NCBI RefSeq assembly: GCF_051535215.1
Contig: NZ_JBPPLY010000008.1
Location: 1-64,000, forward strand
Reading direction: 5' to 3'
Origin: Nitrobacter sp051535215
GTDB taxonomy: Bacteria > Pseudomonadota > Alphaproteobacteria > Rhizobiales > Xanthobacteraceae
DNA length: 64,000 bases
Part shown: in pieces, positions 46,888-55,534 of the stretch
Layout: every line of letters begins with the position of its first letter
Numbering within the stretch: position 1 is the first letter of the stretch
Position numbers and translations under genes: made by a program
Notes under the pieces: generated by a model
Told to the model about the DNA's origin: nothing
Seen by the model: only the letters and a program-made list of their open reading frames with translations
The model's database searches: none

Positions 46888-47906
46888 TGGTGGACGCCGG
46901 CCGCAAAACGATCTCCGATGCCTCTCCATCCGGCGCCAGCGCCGGACGAACCATGACGCTCGGCACCGGAACGTCGCTCGTCATTCTGCTGCTGTTGCTC
47001 ATCGCGCCGTTGTTCGTGAAAAACTTCATCGTCTTTCAGCTCACGACGGTTCTGATCTACGGCATCGCCGTCCTGGCGCTCAACATCCTGACCGGCGGCA
47101 GCGGTCAGTTCTCGCTCGGGCACAGCGCCTTCTATGCGCTCGGCGCCTATACATCGGCGATCCTGATCGAGCACGCCGGCGTGAACTACGCGCTCACGCT
47201 GCCGGCTTCCGGCATCATCTGCTTCGCGGCAGGTTTCCTGTTCGGCCTGCCGGCATTGCGCCTCAGCGGCGTCTATCTGGCGCTGGCGACGTTCGCGCTC
47301 GCGATCGCGACGCCGCAGCTTCTGAAACTCGGCGCGCTCGAGCCCTGGACCGGCGGCGTTCAGGGGCTTGTCGTCGAAAAGCCCGATGCGCCGTTCGGCC
47401 TGCCGATCTCGCAGGACTCATGGCTCTATTATTTCACGCTGGCGATCGCGATCGCGATCTACATCGCTTCCGTCAATCTTTTAAGCTCGCGCTCGGGCCG
47501 GGCCATGATGGCGATCCGCGACAACGAAATCGCGGCCTCCGCCATGGGCATCAACGTCGCGCTTTACAAGACGCTGGCGTTCGGCGTCAGTGCCGGCATC
47601 ACCGGAATCGCGGGCGGCCTTGGCGCCATCGCCGTGCAATACGTGGCGCCCGACAGCTTCACCATCCAGCTCGCGATCGCGCTGTTCCTCGGCATGGTGG
47701 TCGGCGGCGTCGGCTGGCTGCCGGGATCCCTGGTTGGCGCCGCCTTCATCGTATTCATTCCGAACGTCGCCGAATCGATCTCGAAGGGCCTGTCAGGCGC
47801 CGTGTTCGGCGTCCTGCTGCTGGTCGTCATTTTTCTTGTGCCTGACGGTGCAAGACAGATTGCGCAGGCGGGCCGGAATTCGATCGGAAGACTTAAAAAA
47901 GGTTGA
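46884..47906 (+). CDS. livM: Branched-chain-type ABC transporter permease LivM
   Basis: A 340-residue permease partner of LivH. A polar N-terminal stretch of about 30 residues is followed by membrane segments and the LivM landmarks LTGGSGQFSLGHSAFYALGAYTS and RAMMAIRDNEIAASAMGINV (the coupling loop), with GGVGWLPGSLVGAAFIVFIP near the end. The start overlaps livH by 4 bp. The binding-protein gene follows after 10 bp. Confidence 0.93.
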   Translation: MMVDAGRKTISDASPSGASAGRTMTLGTGTSLVILLLLLIAPLFVKNFIVFQLTTVLIYGIAVLALNILTGGSGQFSLGHSAFYALGAYTSAILIEHAGVNYALTLPASGIICFAAGFLFGLPALRLSGVYLALATFALAIATPQLLKLGALEPWTGGVQGLVVEKPDAPFGLPISQDSWLYYFTLAIAIAIYIASVNLLSSRSGRAMMAIRDNEIAASAMGINVALYKTLAFGVSAGITGIAGGLGAIAVQYVAPDSFTIQLAIALFLGMVVGGVGWLPGSLVGAAFIVFIPNVAESISKGLSGAVFGVLLLVVIFLVPDGARQIAQAGRNSIGRLKKG

Positions 47907-47916
47907 GGAGAAAGCA

Positions 47917-49149
47917 ATGTCCGTCAGGCAACAACTGAAGATCGCCGTGCTCGTGGCGGCGGCCGTCGCCGTTGCCGCCGCAAGCGGCAGCGCTCTCGCA
48001 CGGAAGGCGTACGACACCGGCGCCACCGATACCGAGATCAGGATCGGAAACATCATGCCGTACAGCGGACCAGCGTCCGCATACGGCGTCATCGGGAAGA
48101 CCGAAGCCGCCTATTTCAGGATGATCAACGACAAGGGCGGCATCAATGGCCGCAAGATCAACTTCATCAGCTATGACGATGGCTACAGCCCGCCGAAGAC
48201 GGTCGAGCAGGCGCGTAAGCTGGTCGAAAGCGACGAGGTGTTGCTCCTCTTCAACGCACTCGGAACGGCGACCCAGACCGCCGTGCAGAAATATCTGAAT
48301 GGCCGGAAAGTCCCTCAGCTCTTCGTCGCGAGTGGTGCCAGCAAGTGGAATGACCCGAAGCAGTTTCCGTGGACGATGGGCTGGCAACCGAGCTACCGCA
48401 TCGAGGCGCGGATCTTCGCGAAATACATTCTCAAGACCAGACCGGACGCCAGGGTCGCCTTGTTTTATGCCAATGACGACTTCGGCAAGGACTACGTGAG
48501 CGGCCTCAAGGACATCTTCGGCGACAGATGGTCAAGGATCGTGGCCGCCGAGGAGAGCTACGAGAACAGCGAACCGTCGATCGATTCCCATATCGTCAAG
48601 CTGAAGGATTCGGGAGCCGATGTCCTCGTCAATATCTCCACGCCGAAATTCGCCGCGCAGGCCATCAAAAAAGCCGCCGAAATCGGATGGAAGCCGATGC
48701 ATCTTCTGACCAACGTCTCGATTTCGATCGGCGCTGTCATGAAGCCGGCCGGCTTCGAGGCGTCCGAAGGCGTGCTATCCGCCGGCTATCTGAAGGATGC
48801 GAGCGATCCGCAATGGGCCAACGACGAGGGCATGAAGGCATTCATGGCCTTCGCGGACAAATACATGTCCGGCGCCAACATTTCGGACACACACCTGGCC
48901 TACGGTTTCGCCGCGTCGCAGACCATGGAGCAGGTGCTCAGGCAATGCGGCGACGATCTGACCCGCGCGAATGTTATGAAACAAGCGGCGCGCCTGAACG
49001 ACTTCGCGCCGTCCACGCTGATGCCCGGCATCAAGATCAATACCAGCGCCACCGATTTCGCGCCGATCGAGCAGCTTCGGATGATGCAGTTCAAGAACGG
49101 TCGATGGGTATTTTTCGGCGACACCCTCGCCGCCGAGGCGATCGACTAG
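47917..49149 (+). CDS. Branched-chain-type ABC transporter substrate-binding protein
   Basis: A 410-residue periplasmic binding protein of the LivK/HAAT type. A signal peptide (KIAVLVAAAVAVAAASGSALA) is followed by the mature start DTEIRIGNIMPYSGPASAYG and the KINFISYDDGYSPPKTVEQARKL region. ATG 47917 is preceded by GAGGAG; frames reaching further upstream lie within livM. It closes the livGFHM-binding-protein operon. The nearby divergent beta-oxidation genes suggest an acyl or dicarboxylic acid ligand rather than amino acids, but this is inference. Confidence 0.92.
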   Translation: MSVRQQLKIAVLVAAAVAVAAASGSALARKAYDTGATDTEIRIGNIMPYSGPASAYGVIGKTEAAYFRMINDKGGINGRKINFISYDDGYSPPKTVEQARKLVESDEVLLLFNALGTATQTAVQKYLNGRKVPQLFVASGASKWNDPKQFPWTMGWQPSYRIEARIFAKYILKTRPDARVALFYANDDFGKDYVSGLKDIFGDRWSRIVAAEESYENSEPSIDSHIVKLKDSGADVLVNISTPKFAAQAIKKAAEIGWKPMHLLTNVSISIGAVMKPAGFEASEGVLSAGYLKDASDPQWANDEGMKAFMAFADKYMSGANISDTHLAYGFAASQTMEQVLRQCGDDLTRANVMKQAARLNDFAPSTLMPGIKINTSATDFAPIEQLRMMQFKNGRWVFFGDTLAAEAID

Positions 49150-49186
49150 AGCCTTTCCGCTTCCGATGAAATCAGAAGCGGAGCTT
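49150..49186. repeat. Degenerate right-half copy of the GCTTCTGAT-type repeat; possible terminator
   Basis: AGAGCCTTTCCGCTTCCGATG begins the block just after the binding-protein stop. The hairpin is CCGCTTCCGAT-GAA-ATCAGAAGCGG (49157-49181), with one mismatch in the stem, followed by AGCTTT. It may end the liv transcript. Confidence 0.6.
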
Positions 49187-49218
49187 TGTGATTCGAGGCG
49201 TTTCTTCACGCGGACCGG

Positions 49219-50412
49219 TCAGAACGCTGCCGCGAGCTCCCGTGCGCCCGGCTTGGCGCTATTGCTGTCCATCCGGGCGTCGGTGACTGCCAGCAGTTTC
49301 GCCACCGTGTTGTTGCGGATCGCGACGGGATTGCGCTCGTAGCCCAGGCGCTGGAAAAAATTCGAGGTCGGCACCCGTTCCCGCATCGCCTGCGGCATCG
49401 TCACCATGTCGAAACCGGTGCCGTCGCCCGTGAGATTCATCATTTCCAGTTCGGCGGCGGTCAGCGGACGCGTGTAGCCCTTGTTGCGCGCGAAGACGAC
49501 GGAGGTCAGGAGCTTGTGGGTCTGCAACAGCGGGCCGACGTCGATATCCAGCACCAGCGCATGGATCGCCCAGCCCTTCGGCGTATCGGCCAGCTTCGCA
49601 TGCGCGCTCCAGGTATCAGGCACCGAGCGCGCATAGGCCACCATCCTCCGGACTGCCGCGATCTTGCGCTCCAACGCAGCCCGCTGCGCTCCGGACAGCC
49701 GCGCCGCCCTTTCATCGAGCGCGCGCAGGATGTCGGGGCCCTGCTCGGCAAGCAGCTCGACGCTGTTGGTGGTGAGCAACTGGTTGTAGCCGACCGCGGT
49801 CGAGATCGCACGCGATCCCGGCCGCGAGGAACTGAGGCCCGATTGCATGTCGTGATTGCCGTTGCCGCCGGTCTCGAACGCATAGACCCGGACCGCCTGC
49901 TCTTTCGTCAGGCCGGAGGCCCGCGCCACCTGCGCATAAGCGTGCTTGAACTCCGCTTCGGTGCGGGGACGTTGCGGCACGAACTGGAACTGCTCTGCGG
50001 CTGCCTTCAGAAAATCGGCAACAACGGGAATGTATTTGCGTTGACGCGGCGGATGCTCCTCTTCCGGCTCCGGATTGACCGGGCGCGACGGCCCGGCATA
50101 GAGCGGCGGCTGGGTCAGCACGTAGTCGTCGAGCGTGACGGGCTGGCGCTCGCGCCGCCTGGCGTTGCGAATGCGCCGCTTCTCGGCAATCGCATTCCAG
50201 TAGGCGGTGGCCTCTTCCTCGAACGCGGCGCGCGCCTCCTGATAAGCCCTCAGCTTGCGGCGATAGTCCGCAACGGCCGCCGGAGTCGCTGCCTGCGCCA
50301 TCGCGCCACGCAGCGCCGCAGGAGCCGCATTCGCGGGAACGACGGCCAGCGGCGCGAACAATAGCGCGCAGATGATGATCCGGTTGCAGCGGCGAATCGC
50401 TTGGCTCGGCAT
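49219..50412 (-). CDS. Exported protein with lysozyme-like features
   Basis: A 397-residue protein with a signal peptide (IIICALLFAPLAVVPANA), then a helical Arg/Glu-rich region (about 45-95) and a proline-rich linker. From about residue 150 the sequence AYAQVARASGLTKEQAVRVYAFETGGNG followed by AISTAVGYNQLLTTNSVELLAEQG resembles the Glu-containing ESGG and GAxGxMQLMP pair of soluble lytic transglycosylases. That would make Glu in FETGG the catalytic residue. Overall similarity is weak, so enzyme function is a proposal. No partner genes are coupled to it. Confidence 0.55.
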   Translation of the reverse strand: MPSQAIRRCNRIIICALLFAPLAVVPANAAPAALRGAMAQAATPAAVADYRRKLRAYQEARAAFEEEATAYWNAIAEKRRIRNARRRERQPVTLDDYVLTQPPLYAGPSRPVNPEPEEEHPPRQRKYIPVVADFLKAAAEQFQFVPQRPRTEAEFKHAYAQVARASGLTKEQAVRVYAFETGGNGNHDMQSGLSSSRPGSRAISTAVGYNQLLTTNSVELLAEQGPDILRALDERAARLSGAQRAALERKIAAVRRMVAYARSVPDTWSAHAKLADTPKGWAIHALVLDIDVGPLLQTHKLLTSVVFARNKGYTRPLTAAELEMMNLTGDGTGFDMVTMPQAMRERVPTSNFFQRLGYERNPVAIRNNTVAKLLAVTDARMDSNSAKPGARELAAAF

Positions 50413-50530
50413 TCGGCCTGTTTAGCAAGCCCGCGGCAGATGTCATCACCACCATCACGCGCAAAATCATAGAGCGATCACGGTAGCGACAGCCGGCCGC
50501 GGTCGACGCGACCGGCCATGTCCCGCCATG

Positions 50531-50818
50531 TCAGTAGATGCGAACGTGATTGGCCTCGAACGTGACCGGAAAATTGTTGCGGTTCTGCAAGGTCAGGATC
50601 AACACGACCCCGACGCCTCCCCGGTGATCCCAGTAGACGGCCCTGTCTGTTTCATGCAGGGGTTCCATCGTTGAATGATTTCTGTCGAGGTGAGGCGCGA
50701 TCGAGACGTCGAAAAACTCGTTGGGTGCTTTCGAATCCCGCCCCCACCAGAAAGTGTACTGCTGGCTCGAATTGGCGGGAATCGAATAGGTTCCTTGTTT
50801 ATGGTCGATATTGGCCAT
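50531..50818 (-). CDS. Small beta-rich protein of unknown function
   Basis: A 95-residue protein from the ATG at 50818, which has AAGGA 8 bp upstream. The frame extends further to 51130 but that part is low-complexity and unlikely to be coding. There is no signal peptide. The alternating hydrophobic pattern (GTYSIPANSSQQYTFWWG and GVVLILTLQNRNNFPVTFEA) suggests a beta-sandwich. I know no family for it. The neighbours on both sides are on separate transcripts. Confidence 0.6.
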   Translation of the reverse strand: MANIDHKQGTYSIPANSSQQYTFWWGRDSKAPNEFFDVSIAPHLDRNHSTMEPLHETDRAVYWDHRGGVGVVLILTLQNRNNFPVTFEANHVRIY

Positions 50819-51105
50819 GATGGTGATCCTTCCGTTTCTGGTGTCGCCCGATGCGACGCCGGACAATGGACGGCTCACACGCGCAAGGGTTGTGACATCA
50901 CTCACACGCCCCTTGATCACGTCCCTTGCCCCAGGCAGCCATCTTGGGCTTTGAGTTGGCTGGACGGGTGCCGGCGAACGGACCGGCGACCCCACACCCG
51001 AACTTGATCGCGGCAGACTTGTTATCGCTGTCGCGGTAAGCATCGGCATGGCGATATGAACAGCCGATAGCGACCTGCCGGATCGAGGCGGAGACAGTAA
51101 GCCAG

Positions 51106-51786
51106 ATGTGCGTCCCGATAGCCTCGACACCCCTACTGGACGTCCGGAACCTGAGCAAAACCTACCGTTCGGGACAGGAGCGGATCGCTGTTCTTCGCGG
51201 CGCCTGCCTGCGCGTCGACGCCGGCGAGAGCGTCGCGCTCACCGGCGAGTCGGGAAGCGGCAAAAGCACCTTGCTGCACCTGATCGCGGGCCTCGATCGG
51301 GCGGACGGCGGCTCCATCCGGCTCGACGACACGGAGGTGACGGCACTGGCGGACCGGGGCCGCGCTGCGCTTCGCCGGAACCGGCTCGGCCTGGTCTTCC
51401 AGCAGTTCAACCTGATCCCTTCGCTCACCGTCGCCGACAATCTGGCTTTTCAGGCGCGCATCGCCGGGCGTCACGACAGTCGCTGGCAAAGCGAACTTGT
51501 CGACCGGCTGGGTCTTGGCGATTTGCTGAAACGCTATCCCGAACAACTCTCGGGCGGCCAGCAGCAGCGTGTTGCAATCGGCCGCGCGCTTGCGGTCCGG
51601 CCGCCGCTGCTCCTCGCCGACGAACCAACCGGCAACCTCGATGAAGCAACCGCCGACGAGGTCATGGATCTCGCACGCGATCTCATCAGGCAAACCGGGT
51701 GCGGCTTCCTGATGGTCACCCACAGCGCGCGGATCGCCGCGACGCTGGACCGGCAAGTCCTGCTGAGCACCGGATTGATCGCGTGA
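51106..51786 (+). CDS. LolD-like ABC transporter ATPase
   Basis: A 226-residue ATPase of the LolD/MacB type. Walker A GESGSGKST, LVFQQFNLIPSLTVADNL, signature LSGGQQQRVAIGRAL and Walker B LLLADEPTGNLDE are present. It pairs with the FtsX-type permease encoded next, whose GTG start overlaps its stop (GTGA at 51783). With the lipocalin gene this resembles the AttE-AttG/AttH export gene set described in Agrobacterium and other bacteria. The cargo is unknown. Confidence 0.9.
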   Translation: MCVPIASTPLLDVRNLSKTYRSGQERIAVLRGACLRVDAGESVALTGESGSGKSTLLHLIAGLDRADGGSIRLDDTEVTALADRGRAALRRNRLGLVFQQFNLIPSLTVADNLAFQARIAGRHDSRWQSELVDRLGLGDLLKRYPEQLSGGQQQRVAIGRALAVRPPLLLADEPTGNLDEATADEVMDLARDLIRQTGCGFLMVTHSARIAATLDRQVLLSTGLIA

Positions 51787-54242
51787 AACAGGGTTTTTGG
51801 ATCCTCGCCGTTCTGCTCAGCCATTGGCGCCGGCATCCGACGCAGTTGGCGACCCTGATGGTCGGCCTGATCTCCGCGACTGCGTTGTGGAGCGGCGTCC
51901 AGGCGCTGAACCAGCAGGCCCGCGCCAGCTACGATCGAGCCGCGGCAGTCTTTGGAGGCGCCAGGCCAGCGATGCTGGTCGGACAGGATTCCACATTCTC
52001 CCAAAAACTCTTCGTGGAGTTGCGCCGGGCGGGATGGCCGGTCTCGCCGGTGCTCGAAGGCCATGTCCGTGTTGAAGGACGGTCATTGCGATTGTTGGGA
52101 ATCGAGCCGGTCACGTTTCCGGCCGAGGCGGGATCGATTCCCTCGATCAGAACCTCGGATCTGCAGACATTCATCGCGCCGCCGGGCGAGGCGCTGGTCG
52201 CGCCGGAAACATTGAGAGATCTGGACGCCGCTGAAGGCACGGCCCTTCGAACAGACGGAGGCGTATTGCTGCCGCCTCTCAAGGTTCAGGCGCAGCTCGC
52301 ACCGGGCGTGATGGTCGTCGATGTCGGCATGGCGCAAAACATTCTTCACCTGCCGGATCAGCTTTCGCGCCTGCTGATCGGTCAGGCGCGCGGCCCGCGC
52401 GCGCCGCTCGAGGCCGTCACCGGCGACAAGCTGAGATACGTTGCGCCGGACGCCGAAACCGATCTGGAGCGTCTTACCGACAGCTTCCATCTCAATCTGA
52501 GCGCCTTCGGCCTGCTGTCATTTCTCGTCGGGCTTTTCATCGTCAACTCCGCGATCGGTCTCGCCTTCGAGCAGCGCATGCCGATGCTCCGGACCCTGCG
52601 GGCCTGCGGCGTGTCGTCCCGGATGTTGAACGGAATGCTGCTGGTTGAGCTGCTGATGGTGGCGCTCGTGGCCGGCCTGATCGGGCTGGTCTGCGGCTAT
52701 CTGATCGCCACGGCGCTTTTACCCGATGTCGCCTCCAGCCTGCGAGGGTTGTATGGCGCCCGGATTCCCGGCGAATTGACACTCACACCGCAATGGTGGG
52801 CTGCAGGCCTTGCGATGAGCGCCGTCGGGACGCTGGCTGCTGCGGCGACGAGCCTTTTGAAAGCGATCCGCGCTCCGGTTCTCGCGATGGCGCAGCCTTA
52901 TGCCCGCCTGCAAACGCAGCAGCGGTGGCTCGGCTGGCAAGGCATCGCGGCCCTCGCGATACTGGTTGCGGCGATCGCCCTGCTGATCGTCGGCAACTCG
53001 CTGGTCTCGGGATTCGCGGTTCTGGCGGCGATGCTCCTTGGCGCCGCGCTGGCGCTTCCCGTGCTGCTCGGATTCATACTGCGCATCGGCGAGCGAACCT
53101 CGCGCGGGCCGCTGGCGATGTGGTTCTGGGCCGACAGCCGCGAGCAATTGCCGGGGCTGTCGCTGGCGCTGATGGCGTTGCTGCTGGCGCTCGCCGTCAA
53201 TGTCGGCGTCGGGACCATGGTCGAAAGCTTCAGCAGGACCTTCGCCACATGGCTGGACGGCCGGCTCGCCGCGGACGTGTACGTCAACGCGCGCGACGAC
53301 GCGCAGGCGCGCGACATTCAGGCAAGCCTGCGCGCGCGGCCGGAGGTCACCGCGATCCTGCCGAGCGGCCGGGCCGAAACCGAAATCGGCGGCTGGCCTG
53401 TGGAGGTTCTCGGTCTCGCCGACCACGCCACCTATCGCGACCGCTGGCCATTGCTGGAGTCCGCGTCCAATGCCTGGGACGACGTCAAGTCGGGTCGAGC
53501 GGCGCTGGTCAGCGAGCAACTCGCGCGCAGATTGAACCTGCGGTTGGGCGGCCGGCTCGATGTCAGCACCTCCACCGGCACATGGCCTCTGAGCATTGCG
53601 GCGATCTACGCTGACTACGGCAACCCCAAAGGGCAGATCGCCGTCAATATCGATGCCTTCACAAGCCGGTTTCCGAACCTGCCGCGAACCCGATTCGGTT
53701 TGCGCATAACACCCGACAAGATCGCGCCGCTGGTCGACGACATCCGCAAGACGTTCCATCTCGACGAGAGCCGGCTGTCGGATCAATCCACGCTGAAGGC
53801 GGAATCAACGCAGATTTTCAACCGGACCTTCACCGTCACGGCCGCGCTGAACACGTTCACCCTCGGCGTCGCCGGCGTTGCGCTGCTGACCAGTCTTCTG
53901 ACCCTGAGCAATTCCCGTCTTCCCTATCTCGCGCCGCTATGGGCGCTCGGCCTGACCCGGCGACAGTTGGCGGGCATCGAGCTTCTCAAGACGCTGTCCA
54001 TTGCGTTCTTCACCGCGCTGCTGGCGCTGCCGCTCGGCCTGCTGGTGGCGTGGTGCCTGATCGCAGTCGTCAACGTCAGGGCATTCGGCTGGCGTCTGCC
54101 GCTCCATGTCTTTCCGCTGCATCTGGCCGAACTTCTTGGCGTCGCGATGCTGGCGTCGCTGCTGGCCATGCTGGTGCCGGTCGTCAGGCTGATACGCATG
54201 CCGCCGGCTGCGCTGATCAAGGTCTTTGCCGATGAGCGTTAG
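51783..54242 (+). CDS. FtsX-like ABC transporter permease
   Basis: An 819-residue inner-membrane protein with two FtsX-type modules: helix groups near residues 20-40, 255-345, 375-455 and 475-505, then 670-800. Large periplasmic domains lie between them. Typical coupling segments are RTLRACGVSSRMLNGMLLVE and APLWALGLTRRQLAGIELLK. Such permeases extract or hand over lipids, lipoproteins or other envelope substrates rather than import. The GTG start overlaps the ATPase gene. The stop lies inside the next gene, an 11-bp overlap. Confidence 0.9.
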   Translation: MKQGFWILAVLLSHWRRHPTQLATLMVGLISATALWSGVQALNQQARASYDRAAAVFGGARPAMLVGQDSTFSQKLFVELRRAGWPVSPVLEGHVRVEGRSLRLLGIEPVTFPAEAGSIPSIRTSDLQTFIAPPGEALVAPETLRDLDAAEGTALRTDGGVLLPPLKVQAQLAPGVMVVDVGMAQNILHLPDQLSRLLIGQARGPRAPLEAVTGDKLRYVAPDAETDLERLTDSFHLNLSAFGLLSFLVGLFIVNSAIGLAFEQRMPMLRTLRACGVSSRMLNGMLLVELLMVALVAGLIGLVCGYLIATALLPDVASSLRGLYGARIPGELTLTPQWWAAGLAMSAVGTLAAAATSLLKAIRAPVLAMAQPYARLQTQQRWLGWQGIAALAILVAAIALLIVGNSLVSGFAVLAAMLLGAALALPVLLGFILRIGERTSRGPLAMWFWADSREQLPGLSLALMALLLALAVNVGVGTMVESFSRTFATWLDGRLAADVYVNARDDAQARDIQASLRARPEVTAILPSGRAETEIGGWPVEVLGLADHATYRDRWPLLESASNAWDDVKSGRAALVSEQLARRLNLRLGGRLDVSTSTGTWPLSIAAIYADYGNPKGQIAVNIDAFTSRFPNLPRTRFGLRITPDKIAPLVDDIRKTFHLDESRLSDQSTLKAESTQIFNRTFTVTAALNTFTLGVAGVALLTSLLTLSNSRLPYLAPLWALGLTRRQLAGIELLKTLSIAFFTALLALPLGLLVAWCLIAVVNVRAFGWRLPLHVFPLHLAELLGVAMLASLLAMLVPVVRLIRMPPAALIKVFADER

Positions 54243-55335
54243 GGCACCACTTTCGCGACGCGCATTTGCGGCAGGACTGGCCGCTCTGGGCTTTGGTGAA
54301 AAGAAGGCATTGGCGCAAGGATTTGCCGGGCTTGGGGTCGATGCGTCCGGGTTCGCCGTGGTCACGCCGGGCCGGCGCTTCGTGTTTCCGGCCGACCATG
54401 GTCCGCACCCGGATTATCGCATCGAGTGGTGGTACCTCACCGCCAATCTCAGCGATACGAAAGGCAACGCATACGGCGCGCAGTGGACCTTGTTCCGGCA
54501 GGCGATGCAGCCGGGGCCGCAGCGCGATGGCTGGGCGAACCAGCAGATCTGGATGGGCCATGCCGCCGTCACCCGCGCCGACACCCACCGCTACAGCGAA
54601 ACCTTTGCGCGCGGCGGCGTCGGTCAGGCCGGCGTCGACGCGGAGCCATTTCGCGCATGGATCGATTCCTGGCAGATGCGCGGGCTCGATCCGATATCGG
54701 CAAACGAAGTCGCACCGCTTCAGATCAACGCATCGGGCGCGGATTTCAGCTACGCGCTGAAGCTCGATGCGACACGGCCGCTCGTACTCGAAGGCGATGC
54801 GGGATACAGCGTGAAATCCGAGCGCGGACAGGCGTCCTACTACTACAGCCAGCCGTTTTTCACGGCGAAGGGGACCCTCACGATCGATGGCAAGTCCGAG
54901 AGCGTCAGCGGCCAGGCCTGGATGGACCGCGAATGGAGCAGCCAGCCGCTGGCCTCCGACCAGACCGGCTGGGACTGGTTCGCACTGCACCTTGAGAGCG
55001 GCGAAAAGCTGATGCTGTATCGTCTCCGGCAAAACGGAAGCGAGCCTTATCTCACGGGCAACTGGATCGGAGCGAATGGGCAATCGATCGTGCTCTCTGC
55101 AAACTCTCTCGCCATGACCCCGACGGCGACAACCGACGTCGCCGGTCGCAAGCTGCCGACACACTGGCGCATCAGCGTTCGCGACCACGGGCTGGCGATC
55201 GAAGGGCTGGCGATCGAAACCGTCCCGCTCAATCCGGCAAGCTGGATGGGAACGCGCTTTTCCTATTGGGAGGGCCCGATCAGCTTCGCCGGCACGCATT
55301 CCGGCGTCGGCTATCTCGAAATGACGGGTTATTGA
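54232..55335 (+). CDS. AttH/CrtC-like lipocalin-domain protein
   Basis: A 367-residue exported protein. The N-terminus has a twin-arginine-type motif (LSRRAFAAGLAALGFG) followed by ALA. The mature part matches the AttH/hydroxyneurosporene synthase-like family: FPADHGPHPDYRIEWWYLTANL, WMGHAAVTRA, YYYSQPFFTAKGTL and the second half GQAWMDREWSSQP and GWDWFALHL. The family has a double lipocalin fold, and some members hydrate carotenoids. There are no carotenoid genes here, so a lipid-carrier role with the coupled ABC exporter is more likely. ATG 54232 is used; it overlaps the permease gene. Confidence 0.88.
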   Translation: MSVRAPLSRRAFAAGLAALGFGEKKALAQGFAGLGVDASGFAVVTPGRRFVFPADHGPHPDYRIEWWYLTANLSDTKGNAYGAQWTLFRQAMQPGPQRDGWANQQIWMGHAAVTRADTHRYSETFARGGVGQAGVDAEPFRAWIDSWQMRGLDPISANEVAPLQINASGADFSYALKLDATRPLVLEGDAGYSVKSERGQASYYYSQPFFTAKGTLTIDGKSESVSGQAWMDREWSSQPLASDQTGWDWFALHLESGEKLMLYRLRQNGSEPYLTGNWIGANGQSIVLSANSLAMTPTATTDVAGRKLPTHWRISVRDHGLAIEGLAIETVPLNPASWMGTRFSYWEGPISFAGTHSGVGYLEMTGY

Positions 55336-55534
55336 CAGACGCCACCCGGCCAAACCCGCGATCCCCCTGCGCCCTCGTATTCACAGAGGCGACGAGGAAG
55401 CGTGCGGTTGCCATAATCGGTTCACTCTGCCTTATACTTTTCACCTTGCCGCCTTGTTGAGGTCAAAGCAGACAGCCTCCTTCTCGATAACGCGAAACGC
55501 CGGACTCCGGCGCAACAACCAACCCGGAAATCCG

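Noticed and set aside
50819..51130. N-terminal extension of the small beta-rich protein
   Set aside because: Ser/Pro/Arg-rich sequence ahead of an ATG with a good ribosome-binding site; it overlaps the divergent ATPase gene start.
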